Counted from the stretch's first letter, positions 36,901 to 45,035 are shown. The stretch is DNA of 64,000 nt from Desulfovibrio desulfuricans DSM 642 (GCF_000420465.1 NZ_ATUZ01000011.1:124001-188000); one strand, 5' to 3'. The notes: a model not told the origin generated them from the sequence alone. A program made the numbers and translations.

Positions 36901-37685
36901 AAAGCCACGCCCACCAGGGGCGCGCGGTCAAACTTTGCCAGGAATGCGATGCCGGTCAGGAACGCACCGGCGTAATAACACCAGTATGCCGGGTGCGTTG
37001 CCGAATGCGGAACAGCCACATTGTAGGAAGAAGCAAAGAGCTCGGTGATGGGGCCTCTGAACAGGCCCATCAGCGCCACAACTACCGCAAGACCCAGCAT
37101 CACAACGACATTGCCGGAAGGCGTCGCCCATGAAGACGGGGTTTCTTCGCCTGTGGTGTCCAGCACGGCAATGCGCACTGCTTCCACATGCAGCCAGACA
37201 AGAACTGTGGTGGCAAGAGCCATGCACAGGAGCGCCGCCATGGCGCCGGGCATGCTGCCCAGAATGCCCGAACTGATGAACATGCGGGCTTCAGGCACCA
37301 GGAAGGGCGAGCCGCCCACCGCAGCCAGCATGCCAAGGCCAAAGCAGGCTGCTGTCCAGGGTTGACGTTTGCCAGTGGCGCGCAAATCCTGCAGCTGCAC
37401 CGGTGCATTGAGCGCCGGGGGGGTCAGCCGTGAAAGGGCGGTCCAGGCCAGCAGCCGTGCGGCTGCCTGGAACAGCACAAAAAGCCACAGGCCCGTGCTG
37501 TTGATGCCACCGCTTGCTCCAAGACCCAGGCAGAAAATGCCTGCATCATGCAGCGAACCCCATAGGATCAGGCTGCGGGGATTGTTGCGCTGTCGCACGG
37601 ACTGCGCCGCGCCATACAGCATAAGGGCCATGCCCACGAGAAGCGGCACAAGAAAGCCGCCTGCCGAAAACAGTGATTCCGTCAT
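33972..37685 (-). CDS. cooM: CooM, double antiporter-like proton-pumping subunit
   Basis: 1,237 residues and about 30 helices. Two NuoL/M/N-type antiporter modules are fused in one chain. Module one contains WELMTFASYFLVVHENN and LVPLHSWLPDAHPAAPSSVSG. Module two contains FWEIMSSWTLYLAIAHEGD and LPFRIDWQMHPALAPTPVSGY. The conserved Glu, Lys and His residues expected for ion channels are kept in both. A MrpA-like middle region links them. The start is uncertain; an ATG with weak GGGG upstream was chosen over one 28 codons earlier. It is the first gene of the coo operon. Confidence 0.93.
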   Translation of the reverse strand: MTESLFSAGGFLVPLLVGMALMLYGAAQSVRQRNNPRSLILWGSLHDAGIFCLGLGASGGINSTGLWLFVLFQAAARLLAWTALSRLTPPALNAPVQLQDLRATGKRQPWTAACFGLGMLAAVGGSPFLVPEARMFISSGILGSMPGAMAALLCMALATTVLVWLHVEAVRIAVLDTTGEETPSSWATPSGNVVVMLGLAVVVALMGLFRGPITELFASSYNVAVPHSATHPAYWCYYAGAFLTGIAFLAKFDRAPLVGVAFSALALATTIATPAGPTAKLFLVMIAVVGLVVSIYSLSYIHERQGRYWFFLLLTFASLAGIVSAADSATMYGYWELMTFASYFLVVHENNRSAYDAGLKYYVMCAGGALFMLPGLLLLGDPSLSFGLMQGAFVLCLAGFGVKMGLVPLHSWLPDAHPAAPSSVSGPLSGIITKMGVFGIVAVLLMRPMIMGMPGLFGLSWLGTGLVAMGAATLIFGEIMALRQDDIKRMLAYSTLGQIGEIALVLGVGTWLSTTGALWHMLNHAIMKDLLFLGAGALIMRAGSRKLADLRGLGRQMPVTVACMGIGLVSIMGLPPFGAFYSKFLMIQAATTAGHIWLAALILGGSLVGLIYYTRILKTLVFEERPADLPAVTEAPRSMQIGLAILAGICVIMGLAPQLAMNLVVPVASMCFTPNLNDPDVLLAMNVSWPIFVVVPVFGAVLPALFYRDRKKAGWASVGVLLFTALLVILFGRDLDTLSFCFALVVPVLGAVNMAYALGYMEHSHRQWRFYCAFTAMCGGLVGMAASQYMLSFFLFWEIMSSWTLYLAIAHEGDKDSLREAFKYFIFNVFGAGFIFLGLCVVGPFTPFNATLLTGAAPYIPHGAAWLGMALLAAGFLMKAAQLPFRIDWQMHPALAPTPVSGYISSVLLKSAILGLIKLFMLLGGGFMLSGVLGGMEQNIISTVAMWIGGITIIMAAVQALRTNVIKLVFIYSTVSQLGYMVLAVAAGGALGYAGGMLHVINHVFFKDLLFLVCGAVMFATHRETLEDLGGIGRHMPFTLAMFAIAGLSVVGVPPTSGFSSKWLIYHALMEAGQPFLALISLIGSVLTMAYIAKFMHAAFLGQPSPNLHDVHEAPLIMRVPMGILAASCVITGVFPGLALGPINNVLAEYGFMPLNVGLSGVLSGPGAWNATGMFVMMALAFAGGRWFVLRFTRLREIDVHTCGLPVETSTSRMKPSSIFGEILGLMGGNKPAKENR

Positions 37686-37851
37686 AGTTTGCCCCGTGGT
37701 TTGCGGGTCTCTCGGATGTACCCGGCGGATCAACCCGGTCAAGTCCGGGCCGCACTTCCCAAATGGCATCGTGGTATCACCACAATACCATGTCGTGAAA
37801 AAATGATCTTAAAAAGTTTTTTTGGCTTAGCCCACTTTGCAAACCGTTGCA

Positions 37852-37867
37852 AGCAACAACTCTTCCA
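37852..37867 (-). promoter_or_regulatory. Candidate sigma-54 promoter of the coo operon
   Basis: On the minus strand TGGAAGAGTTGTTGCT has GG and GC at the exact -24/-12 spacing of TGGCACG-N4-TTGCW, 167 bases before the cooM start. Confidence 0.5.
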
Positions 37868-38007
37868 AGAAGAACAGGTAGATTGCAAAAAATGGTATCA
37901 AAATGGGTAATGTGAGGGTGGGAGCAATAAACGGTTTGCTATTTGCGCGATTTTGAGAGGCTGTGAAATCGGTATGTTAGTCTTGATTTAACTGGTTACA
38001 CAAACAA

Positions 38008-38062
38008 ATTGTGCAAAAAAGCGCTAATGCATTGTGCAACGTTGTGAAATTCAATGACAACG
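38008..38062. promoter_or_regulatory. Candidate upstream activator sites of the coo promoter
   Basis: ATTGTGCAA occurs twice (38008-38016 and 38031-38039). An inverted repeat CGTTGT...ACAACG (38040-38045 and 38057-38062) follows at once. The cluster lies 140-195 bases upstream of the sigma-54 site, the usual distance for enhancer-binding proteins. Confidence 0.4.
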
Positions 38063-38390
38063 CCACGTTAAAATGTGATTTTTTGAACTATCTTTAAAAG
38101 GGGGTGATCGCGCAAAAAATGGAGTAATACAAATTTAAAAAACGTGTTAAAATTGCGCCGAAATTGATAACAATTCCATTGCGCGCAGTCACCTTTTTTG
38201 TGATTTATTTTACCAGTGTGTGCGCAGCACAAGAAATGTGAAATAAAATTTTGAACCCGTGAAAAAAAAGAAAAAAATTTTCTGAAGAGGAAAAAAGAGG
38301 GGGTAGAGCGGGCAAAAGCAGCGCTCTTCGGGCCGGGCTTGCGGCTGCCGAAAAGCTCCAGAACTTGCTGCATCAGAGAAAAGGAAAACA

Positions 38391-38411
38391 GCATTTTGCA
38401 CTGCAAAATGC
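38391..38411. promoter_or_regulatory. 21-bp perfect palindrome
   Basis: GCATTTTGCA, one C, then TGCAAAATGC. The one-base centre makes it a poor RNA hairpin and a good dimer-binding site. It contains the half-site TTTTGCAC also found, inverted, at 38011. Confidence 0.6.
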
Positions 38412-38454
38412 ATGTTATATGGAATGGTGCAATGCTGATGTGGAGTGTACTGCG

Positions 38455-39450
38455 CTATTCGTCACGCAAGCGGCGGGACATAAGATTGTGCAGCACCTCC
38501 TGAGGGTCACAGTCTTCATACAGGATGCTGTACACAGCGTCTGTAAGAGGCGCGTCAACTTCAAGCCTGCGGGCAAGCTCGTGAATGGCGGCTGTGGTTT
38601 TAACACCTTCGGCCACCATGCCAAGGCTGGTCGTGATATGTTCAAGCTTTTCACCGCGCCCCAGCCGCAGGCCTACCTGGCGGTTTCGTGAAAGGTCGCC
38701 CGTGCAGGTGAGGGTGAGGTCGCCAAGGCCTGAAAGCCCCATGAAGGTATGCGGCTGTGCCCCTCGGGCAACACCCAGACGGCTCATTTCAGCAAGGCCA
38801 CGGGTAATGAGCGCCGCGCGGCTGTTGTGCCCAAGGCCGAGGCCGTCGCAAACGCCAGCAGCTATGGCCATGACGTTTTTGACCGCGCCGCCCATTTCAA
38901 CGCCCATCACATCGGTGCTGGAATAGCAGCGAAAAGCGCTGCCGGAAAATATCTGTTGCAGCAGGTGCCCCAGAGCTTCGTCCGCCGTAGCCAGAACCAC
39001 GGCCGTGGGCAGACCGCGCAGAACGTCCGCTGCAAAAGATGGCCCGGAAAGTGCCGCGTAGCGGGGTGCAAGATGCCCAAGGCTCTGCTCCGTCACCTCA
39101 GCGCACGTGGCGAGGTTTGTGGTCTCAATGCCCTTGGCGGCATTTACCAGCACCACGTTTTTGCGAAAGAAGGAGGCGTTGGCGGCAAGCCAGCCCCGCA
39201 ACTGCTGGCAGGGAACCGCCAGCACAACTATTTCCCGCCCCATGGCGGCAGGGTCAGTGGTAGCGTCAAGGCTGGGATGCAGGGCAAAGCCCGGCAGATA
39301 GCGCGGGTTTTCGTGCCCGTTGCGCACAGCCTCGGCCACTGCGGCATCGCGTAGCCAGAGGCAGGTCTTGTAGCCGTTTCCCGCCAGCAGGTGCGCCAGG
39401 GCCGTGCCCCAGCTCCCGCCGCCAGCAACGCAGATTTCAGGATTGGACAT
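38455..39450 (-). CDS. gpsA: NAD(P)-dependent glycerol-3-phosphate dehydrogenase
   Basis: 331 residues, the usual length. The NAD loop GGGSWGTALA is near residue 10, NAAKGIE is the phosphate region, and the substrate motif GAVKNVMAIAAGVCDGLGLGHNSRAALITRG is complete. It makes sn-glycerol 3-phosphate for phospholipids. It lies seven bases downstream of the M14 peptidase gene and is probably co-transcribed with it. The Shine-Dalgarno is weak, which fits translation coupled to the upstream gene. Confidence 0.97.
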   Translation of the reverse strand: MSNPEICVAGGGSWGTALAHLLAGNGYKTCLWLRDAAVAEAVRNGHENPRYLPGFALHPSLDATTDPAAMGREIVVLAVPCQQLRGWLAANASFFRKNVVLVNAAKGIETTNLATCAEVTEQSLGHLAPRYAALSGPSFAADVLRGLPTAVVLATADEALGHLLQQIFSGSAFRCYSSTDVMGVEMGGAVKNVMAIAAGVCDGLGLGHNSRAALITRGLAEMSRLGVARGAQPHTFMGLSGLGDLTLTCTGDLSRNRQVGLRLGRGEKLEHITTSLGMVAEGVKTTAAIHELARRLEVDAPLTDAVYSILYEDCDPQEVLHNLMSRRLRDE

Positions 39451-39457
39451 GGTAGGC

Positions 39458-41023
39458 TCAGAACCCCAGATTTGATTCCTGCCCCGGTTTGTCGGGCAGT
39501 CTGTCCTTGGGAATGGACGGAGTTTCCTTGCTTGTCAGGCGGTTGCTGCCTGAACCAAAACGTACCAGAAACATGCCGCTGAAGCGCTGGTCTTTGTAAA
39601 CTTCAACGCGATACAGCCTGCCCTGCCGGTCAACGGAAAAGCGGGACTGAAAATCCTTGAGGGTCATGACCTCGCCGCTTTCGTCCTTGCGACCGCTGTC
39701 ATGACCGATGGCGTTGACGCGGTAGCCTTCCGCTGGCTGCACGAGCAGGCTTTTGGATACTTCCAGCACCTGCCCGAAGGGGGCCTCGGTTTCGTGCCCG
39801 TCCGCCAGTACCCGCATGCCCGTGATGCTATGGTCCATTTCGCGCCAGTCGGGGCGGATAAGCGTGATCATGCGGTTGCCATAGTGCACGCAGTACTGGC
39901 CTTCCTCGCCCTTGGCGCAGGGCAGCACTGCCATGATGGGCTTGGATGTGACCGCCTGTGCGGGGGCATCCTTGGAAAGCGGCAGCAGATTGATGGCCGG
40001 GCGCACATCTTCCAGCGGCAAAAAGACCTTGTTGTCGGCAAAGGTAACGCCCAGCTTGTCCAGCAGGGCTTCGCGCACTCCCTCGGGTGTAAGCGCAAAG
40101 CCGCGTGTAAATTCCACCCCAGCCTGCGCAAGAAACGATTCCACCATCAGCAGATGATAATATGCCCGCACTTCAACAGGAAATTCCTTGCTTGCTTCAA
40201 GCCCAAAGGCTGCCTTTCCCTGCCGTACGGCGTAGTACGAGAGGCTTCTGTCCATCTCGTGATCGCCCTCGGCAGTTCTGGTATTATGCACATGCAGGGC
40301 ATGTTGCGGGGAGAGCAGCTTGCTGTTGGCCGATTCTGCGGCCTCCCGGGCTTCATTCCCCAGTGACCCCATGAACACGCCGTCAAGCGCTTCCTGATCA
40401 ATGATGACTGACTGCCCCCAGCGGTTGGGGTTGCGCAGCTTGTCCTCAAAGGTGGGGCGGTAATACCCGCTGCCATCGTGCAGGTTGAGCACCAGCCCCA
40501 CGCGGGGGTGGCTTATGAGTTCCTGAATGCGGCGCACGGTGTCGAACTCAGGGTCGCGGTTGTCGAGCTTGGCGAATTTGCGGTTCATGTCGCCGTGTAG
40601 CCCGCGTGACCTTTTGATAATACTGGGAAAATTGAGGTTCGGCACCACCCACAACACGCCCTTGCGGATGGTGTAATGCGTGGTCAGCAGGGTCGCGGCA
40701 GAAAATCCGCCAGGTTCGTCGCCCTGAATGCCGCCCACCACCAGCACCACTGGCGCAGCAGGAGCAGCCATCCGAGTGGCGGCATCCGCACTGGCGGTTG
40801 CAGTATCACTGCCGTCAGCGCGCACAATTGCGGGTATGGCCTGCGTCAGTTCCGGCGCGTCATCGCCCAGCCGGATAGTTGTAAAGTCCAGCGTAAAGTT
40901 GCCGGGTGACGCCGCTGCGGGAGCAGCCGCCAAAAAACAGCACAGGAAAAAGAACAGAAGGGCTTGAAAACAGCCCTTGACCGCGCAAAATATGCTGATG
41001 ATGCGAGTGGTTTGTATTTGCAT
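39458..41023 (-). CDS. Csd4-like peptidoglycan carboxypeptidase, M14 type with Gln zinc ligand
   Basis: 521 residues with a signal peptide (hydrophobic 19-33, cleavage near 39). The zinc motif reads QGDE (Q100, E103) in place of the usual HxxE, the third ligand is H182 in NLHDGSGYY, and E276 in GLEASKEF is the likely catalytic base. This Gln-ligand arrangement is the mark of Helicobacter Csd4 and Campylobacter Pgp1, which trim the peptidoglycan tripeptide to a dipeptide and set helical shape. The C-terminal 200 residues fit the Csd4 layout of accessory beta domains. A role in vibrioid shape is inferred. Confidence 0.78.
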   Translation of the reverse strand: MQIQTTRIISIFCAVKGCFQALLFFFLCCFLAAAPAAASPGNFTLDFTTIRLGDDAPELTQAIPAIVRADGSDTATASADAATRMAAPAAPVVLVVGGIQGDEPGGFSAATLLTTHYTIRKGVLWVVPNLNFPSIIKRSRGLHGDMNRKFAKLDNRDPEFDTVRRIQELISHPRVGLVLNLHDGSGYYRPTFEDKLRNPNRWGQSVIIDQEALDGVFMGSLGNEAREAAESANSKLLSPQHALHVHNTRTAEGDHEMDRSLSYYAVRQGKAAFGLEASKEFPVEVRAYYHLLMVESFLAQAGVEFTRGFALTPEGVREALLDKLGVTFADNKVFLPLEDVRPAINLLPLSKDAPAQAVTSKPIMAVLPCAKGEEGQYCVHYGNRMITLIRPDWREMDHSITGMRVLADGHETEAPFGQVLEVSKSLLVQPAEGYRVNAIGHDSGRKDESGEVMTLKDFQSRFSVDRQGRLYRVEVYKDQRFSGMFLVRFGSGSNRLTSKETPSIPKDRLPDKPGQESNLGF

Positions 41024-41232
41024 GCCTGTGGTGTTTCGCGCTGAAGGTGCAGTGGATCAGTGACCGTATTTGACTGCCAAGAACTACGCTATTCGGCAGA
41101 AAACGGCAAGATGAACGGACTCTGAACGCGTAAGGCAGGGTCAACTGGCAGCGTGATGTCATGAGAAATTTTGTGCGCCCTTGCCCGCACGGCGTCTGCA
41201 AAAAACACTACAGGCGGCAGCAAGCATGCAAA

Positions 41233-41280
41233 GGCGCGCTGCCGTGCATGGTCTGAAAACCAGCAATCAGGCAGCGCGCC
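41233..41280. repeat. 11-bp inverted repeat downstream of copZ
   Basis: GGCGCGCTGCC (41233-41243) and GGCAGCGCGCC (41270-41280) around 26 bases. It may be the copZ terminator, though no T run follows. Confidence 0.6.
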
Positions 41281-41295
41281 ATGAAGGTGCAGTAC

Positions 41296-41311
41296 TGTGA
41301 TGGTTGTCACA
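41296..41311. promoter_or_regulatory. TGTGA-N6-TCACA motif after copZ
   Basis: TGTGA TGGTTG TCACA, the same form as the site near the Crp/Fnr gene. It lies 12 bases past the copZ stop and about 270 bases upstream of the Csd4-like gene, so its role is unclear. Confidence 0.4.
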
Positions 41312-41322
41312 GATTCATGAGT

Positions 41323-41520
41323 TTATTCCGGGTCAAAACCAATGTTGCTGATGGCTGTCTTCAAGGCCTGTAAATCTACCGGCCCGCTCTCTTCAAAGCG
41401 CAGCTCTTTGTCTTCAAGGCTGACCTGGGGATTGGCAACGCCAGATATCTTTGCCGCAGCTTCTTCTACAGCGGCCTTGCAGTGGCCGCAACGCATGCCA
41501 TTGACTTTCAGGGTTTTCAT
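41323..41520 (-). CDS. copZ: CopZ-like heavy-metal chaperone (HMA domain)
   Basis: 65 residues, one ferredoxin-fold HMA domain. The metal loop is GMRCGHC with C11 and C14. It would hand Cu(I) to the P-type ATPase encoded divergently 80 bases away. The start was set at the second of two adjacent ATGs because GGAGG lies five bases ahead of it; readings 1 to 12 codons longer are possible. Confidence 0.88.
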   Translation of the reverse strand: MKTLKVNGMRCGHCKAAVEEAAAKISGVANPQVSLEDKELRFEESGPVDLQALKTAISNIGFDPE

Positions 41521-41600
41521 CATATCCTCCATACAGGAATGAGTTTTCATTTTCATCTACAGCTTACTCGCCGCCATACGGAATGACAAGTGGAGAACCC

Positions 41601-43934
41601 ATGAGCACAACTACGGATAAAGCCTGCCCTTTGCGTTTTGACATCAGTGGCATGCACTGCGCCGCCTGCTCCTCGCGCATTGAACGGGTAGTGGGCCGCA
41701 TGGAAGGTGTGGAAAAAATCAGCGTGAACCTTGCTGCCGCCAGTGCGGAAGTGTGGCCCGGCGATGGGCAGGAAAGCGACTTGCAGCAAAGGATAATGGA
41801 GCGCGTGGCCGCCCTTGGGTTCAGCGCGGCCCCCGCTGTGGACGATGATGCCGCCCGCCAGTTTGAAGAAGGCAAGGCCAGGGCTGCGGCAGACATTCGG
41901 GTCCGTTTGCGCCGTCTGCTGCCCATGGTTGCCTTTGCCGCGCCCCTGCTGGTTATCTCCATGGGGCACATGCTCGGCATGCCATTGCCGCAGGCGCTTG
42001 ATCCGCACCTTTCGCCGCGCGCCTTCATGCTGGCGCAGCTTGTACTCACCTTGCCCGTGGTGTGGCTTGGCCGCCATTTCTATGTGGACGGCATCAAAGC
42101 CCTCCTGCGCAAGGCTCCCGCCATGGACAGCCTTGTGGCCGTGGGCACGGGCGCGGCCTTTTTGTTCAGCCTTGGCAACACCCTGCTTGGGCTTGCTGGC
42201 AGCGAACCCATGATCCGCGCCATGAACCTGTATTATGAATCCTGCGCGGTGCTGCTGACCATGATTGAATTCGGGCAGTATCTGGAGGCAGTTGCCAAGC
42301 GGCGCGCCGGTGATGCCATGGGCGCGCTCATGAGCCTGACGCCGGAAACGGCCCTACGGCTCAATCCTGACGATGCAGCCGCCGCACCGGAAGAGACCCC
42401 TCTGGCTCAGGTGCGCGTGGGTGATCATCTGCTGCTGCGTCCTGGCGGGCGCGTACCCGTTGACGGCACAGTGCTGACCGGCAAAAGCGCTGTTGATCTG
42501 TCGCTGCTTACGGGCGAATCCATCCCCGTGCCTATCGGGCCGGGGGACAAACTGGCGGCGGGCAGCGTAAACGGCGAAGGTTCGCTGACCTTTGTGGCTG
42601 ACGCCGTGGGCGGCAATACCCGCCTTGCCCGCATCATACGACTGGTGCGCGAGGCTCAGGGCAGCAAGGCCCCCATCGCTCGCCTGGCCGACAGGGTAAG
42701 CTATTATTTTGTGCCTGCCGTCATGCTCATTGCCCTTGTGGCGGCCCTTGCATGGCTTGTGTTCAGCTCTGAACCCATTACAACGCCGCTGACGATTTTT
42801 GTGGCTGTGCTGGTCATGGCCTGCCCCTGCGCCATGGGTCTTGCCACGCCCATGTCCATCATGGTGGGCACGGGGCGGGGCGCGCAGCTTGGCGTGCTGA
42901 TCAAGAACGGCGCTGCTCTGGAGCAGGCCGGGCATATCAGCGTGCTGGCCGTGGACAAAACAGGCACCCTCACCACGGGCAAACCCGTGCTGACCGGCGT
43001 GACCCTGCTGGATGCTCCGGAGGGTATGGACGAAAATACGCTGCTGGGCATGGCCGCCTCGCTGGAGGCGCGTTCCGAGCATCCGCTGGCACTGGCCCTT
43101 GTGGGCGCGGCCAGGGAGCGCAACCTCGCATCCCTGCCCGTGGATGATGTGCAGGTAGCACCCGGCATGGGTATTTCGGGCAGGGTGAAGCTGGATGGCG
43201 TGGACTACGGCCTTGCCGTGGGCAACAGAACGTTCATGACTGAGCGCGGGCTTTCCGTGCCGGAAGAGGCGCAGCAAAAGCTGGCCCAACTGGCAGAGGC
43301 CGGGCAGACGCCCCTGCTGCTGGCTCTTGAAAACAATGGCAGCACAAGCCTTGCGGGTATTCTGGCCCTTGCGGACGCCCTGCGCCCCGAATCCGCCTCT
43401 GTGGTAGCGGCCCTGCGCGGCATGGGCGTGCGCGTGGTCATGCTGACGGGCGATAACGAGCGCACGGCAAAAGCCGTGGCAGCGCTGGCAGGCGTGGAGG
43501 AAATCGCCGCCGGGCTGCTGCCCGCAGACAAGGCCGCCTATGTGCGGCGAATGCAGGATGAAGGCCACGTGGTGGGCATGGTGGGCGATGGCATCAACGA
43601 TGCCCCGGCTCTGGCTGCCGCCAATGTGGGCATGGCAGTGGGCACGGGCGTGGACGTGAGCGCCGAGGCGGGAGATATCGTGCTCATGCGGGACGGCATG
43701 GAGGCCGTACTCACGGCTTTGGCGCTCTCGCGAGCGACCATGCGCAACATCCGCCAGAATCTTTTTTGGGCCTTTGGCTACAACGTGCTCGGCCTGCCTG
43801 TGGCGGCGGGGCTGCTGCACGCTTTTGGCGGCCCCATGCTGTCGCCCATGCTGGCGGGCACGGCCATGGCGCTTTCTTCCGTTTCCGTAGTCACAAACGC
43901 TCTGCGGCTGCGCTTCTTCAAGATCACGCGTTAG
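41601..43934 (+). CDS. copA: Copper-exporting P1B-type ATPase
   Basis: 777 residues. An N-terminal HMA domain has GMHCAAC (C20, C23). The membrane copper path is CPC at 408-410, and the phosphorylated aspartate is D452 in DKTGT. TGES, the SEHPLA stretch of the nucleotide domain and GDGINDAPAL are all present. About eight helices are visible. It pumps Cu(I) out of the cytoplasm. GGAG precedes the chosen ATG. It shares an 80-base divergent promoter region with copZ. Confidence 0.95.
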   Translation: MSTTTDKACPLRFDISGMHCAACSSRIERVVGRMEGVEKISVNLAAASAEVWPGDGQESDLQQRIMERVAALGFSAAPAVDDDAARQFEEGKARAAADIRVRLRRLLPMVAFAAPLLVISMGHMLGMPLPQALDPHLSPRAFMLAQLVLTLPVVWLGRHFYVDGIKALLRKAPAMDSLVAVGTGAAFLFSLGNTLLGLAGSEPMIRAMNLYYESCAVLLTMIEFGQYLEAVAKRRAGDAMGALMSLTPETALRLNPDDAAAAPEETPLAQVRVGDHLLLRPGGRVPVDGTVLTGKSAVDLSLLTGESIPVPIGPGDKLAAGSVNGEGSLTFVADAVGGNTRLARIIRLVREAQGSKAPIARLADRVSYYFVPAVMLIALVAALAWLVFSSEPITTPLTIFVAVLVMACPCAMGLATPMSIMVGTGRGAQLGVLIKNGAALEQAGHISVLAVDKTGTLTTGKPVLTGVTLLDAPEGMDENTLLGMAASLEARSEHPLALALVGAARERNLASLPVDDVQVAPGMGISGRVKLDGVDYGLAVGNRTFMTERGLSVPEEAQQKLAQLAEAGQTPLLLALENNGSTSLAGILALADALRPESASVVAALRGMGVRVVMLTGDNERTAKAVAALAGVEEIAAGLLPADKAAYVRRMQDEGHVVGMVGDGINDAPALAAANVGMAVGTGVDVSAEAGDIVLMRDGMEAVLTALALSRATMRNIRQNLFWAFGYNVLGLPVAAGLLHAFGGPMLSPMLAGTAMALSSVSVVTNALRLRFFKITR

Positions 43935-43974
43935 ACAAGGCCCTGTTTCAGGCATTGCGGATCAGCGTTTATAT

Positions 43975-44009
43975 AAAAAGAAGGCCCGCCAATAGGCGGG
44001 CCTTCTTTG
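43975..44009 (+). terminator. Terminator of copA
   Basis: A perfect stem, AAAGAAGGCCCGCC with GGCGGGCCTTCTTT, closes on AATA 40 bases after the copA stop. It can also serve the convergent trmI gene. Confidence 0.9.
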
Positions 44010-44082
44010 CTATCTGTGCATATGGGCGGGCGCTGTTTGCGCCACCTTTTTCGCACACTACCCATTGAGGCTATTCAGGGGT

Positions 44083-44967
44083 TCATTCCAAATCGCCTTC
44101 GGGAGCTTCAGGGGCTTCGTCTGTCAGGCCAAGGCGAGCCTGACGGGCGGCTTCCTGCTTGCGTTCACGCGTGCCCATGGGTTTGCGCGAATCAAAATCC
44201 GCGCTGCGATTCTGCTGGCGGGCAAAGACCAGAAAGCCCGTGTGGGCTGTCATGCGGTCTTCAGGGCGCAGGCGGTCAGCCACGGGTTTCCAGCGGCGGA
44301 TGAGAATCTCGCACACTTCCACATCGGCAAAGGGGCCGCGCTCAAGGCCAAGCAGGAGCTTGCTCACCTGATCAACAGTGGGCAGCAAAAAGCCGAAGCT
44401 CGCACCGGGGCGCACTGCGGCCAGGGCATGGTCGAGGTATTCCCAGGGGGTGCGCACGTCAAGGAAAAGCGCGTCCGCACCGGTCACGGCAAAGCCTTCG
44501 GCCACGTCGCGGTTGTGCAGTTCCACATTTTCGCCTACGCCAGCCCACTCAAGGTTGCGGCGCGCCAGCTTCATGAATTCCTCACGGGCCTCGTGGCTCA
44601 CCACGCGCCCGGTGGGGCCGCAGAACCACGAAAGGCCAGTGGTCAGACCGCCGGAACCGCAGCCCGCCTCAATGATGGTGCGGCCAGGCCCGGCGCCGAG
44701 GCGCAGGCAGATATAGGCGATATCCTTGGGGTAGATGATCTGCGTCTGACGCTTGAGGCCCTTGAGGCGGTCATACAGGGTGGCTTCCATCACCTGAATG
44801 GGCACATTCTGGTTGGTGTAGACCACAGCGCCAAGGTCGGCCTGCGCCACCTCGGTGGAAACAAGGGTGCCATCATTGCTGTGCCAGTCCTGGCCTTCAA
44901 CGAGGCGTTTGACATAGCGGCGGCCCTTGGGGGTTACATAGACGACAAGCGTACCGAAGGGAATCAT
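44083..44967 (-). CDS. trmI: tRNA (adenine-N1)-methyltransferase, TrmI type
   Basis: 294 residues. The small N-terminal domain (about 1-70) and the SAM-binding motif EAGCGSGGLT near residue 100 match the TrmI/Trm61 family, as do QIIYPKD and FLDVRTPW. It makes m1A58 in the T-loop of tRNA. The C-terminal 45 residues are a charged, probably disordered tail. ATAAAGGAACC precedes the ATG. It lies 68 bases after ade on the same strand. Confidence 0.9.
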   Translation of the reverse strand: MIPFGTLVVYVTPKGRRYVKRLVEGQDWHSNDGTLVSTEVAQADLGAVVYTNQNVPIQVMEATLYDRLKGLKRQTQIIYPKDIAYICLRLGAGPGRTIIEAGCGSGGLTTGLSWFCGPTGRVVSHEAREEFMKLARRNLEWAGVGENVELHNRDVAEGFAVTGADALFLDVRTPWEYLDHALAAVRPGASFGFLLPTVDQVSKLLLGLERGPFADVEVCEILIRRWKPVADRLRPEDRMTAHTGFLVFARQQNRSADFDSRKPMGTRERKQEAARQARLGLTDEAPEAPEGDLE

Positions 44968-45035
44968 GAGGTTCCTTTATTTGCTGCTTCAGGGCTGCGC
45001 AAGGGGCGCTTCCCTCAGGTGTCAGAAAAAATGCC

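Larger units (their letters stand above)
37686..38454. other. 770-base AT-rich regulatory region between gpsA and cooM
   Basis: It is markedly AT-richer than the coding DNA around it. It holds the sigma-54 candidate, its upstream repeats and a 21-bp palindrome near the gpsA end. The A- and T-rich stretch 38,250-38,300 shows no clear element. I find no gene of convincing length in it. Confidence 0.6.

Noticed and set aside
38040-38062. CooA-type binding site
   Set aside because: The halves TGTGA and TGACA are seven bases apart and do not fit the TGTCA-N6-CGACA form; it is kept only as part of a possible enhancer cluster.
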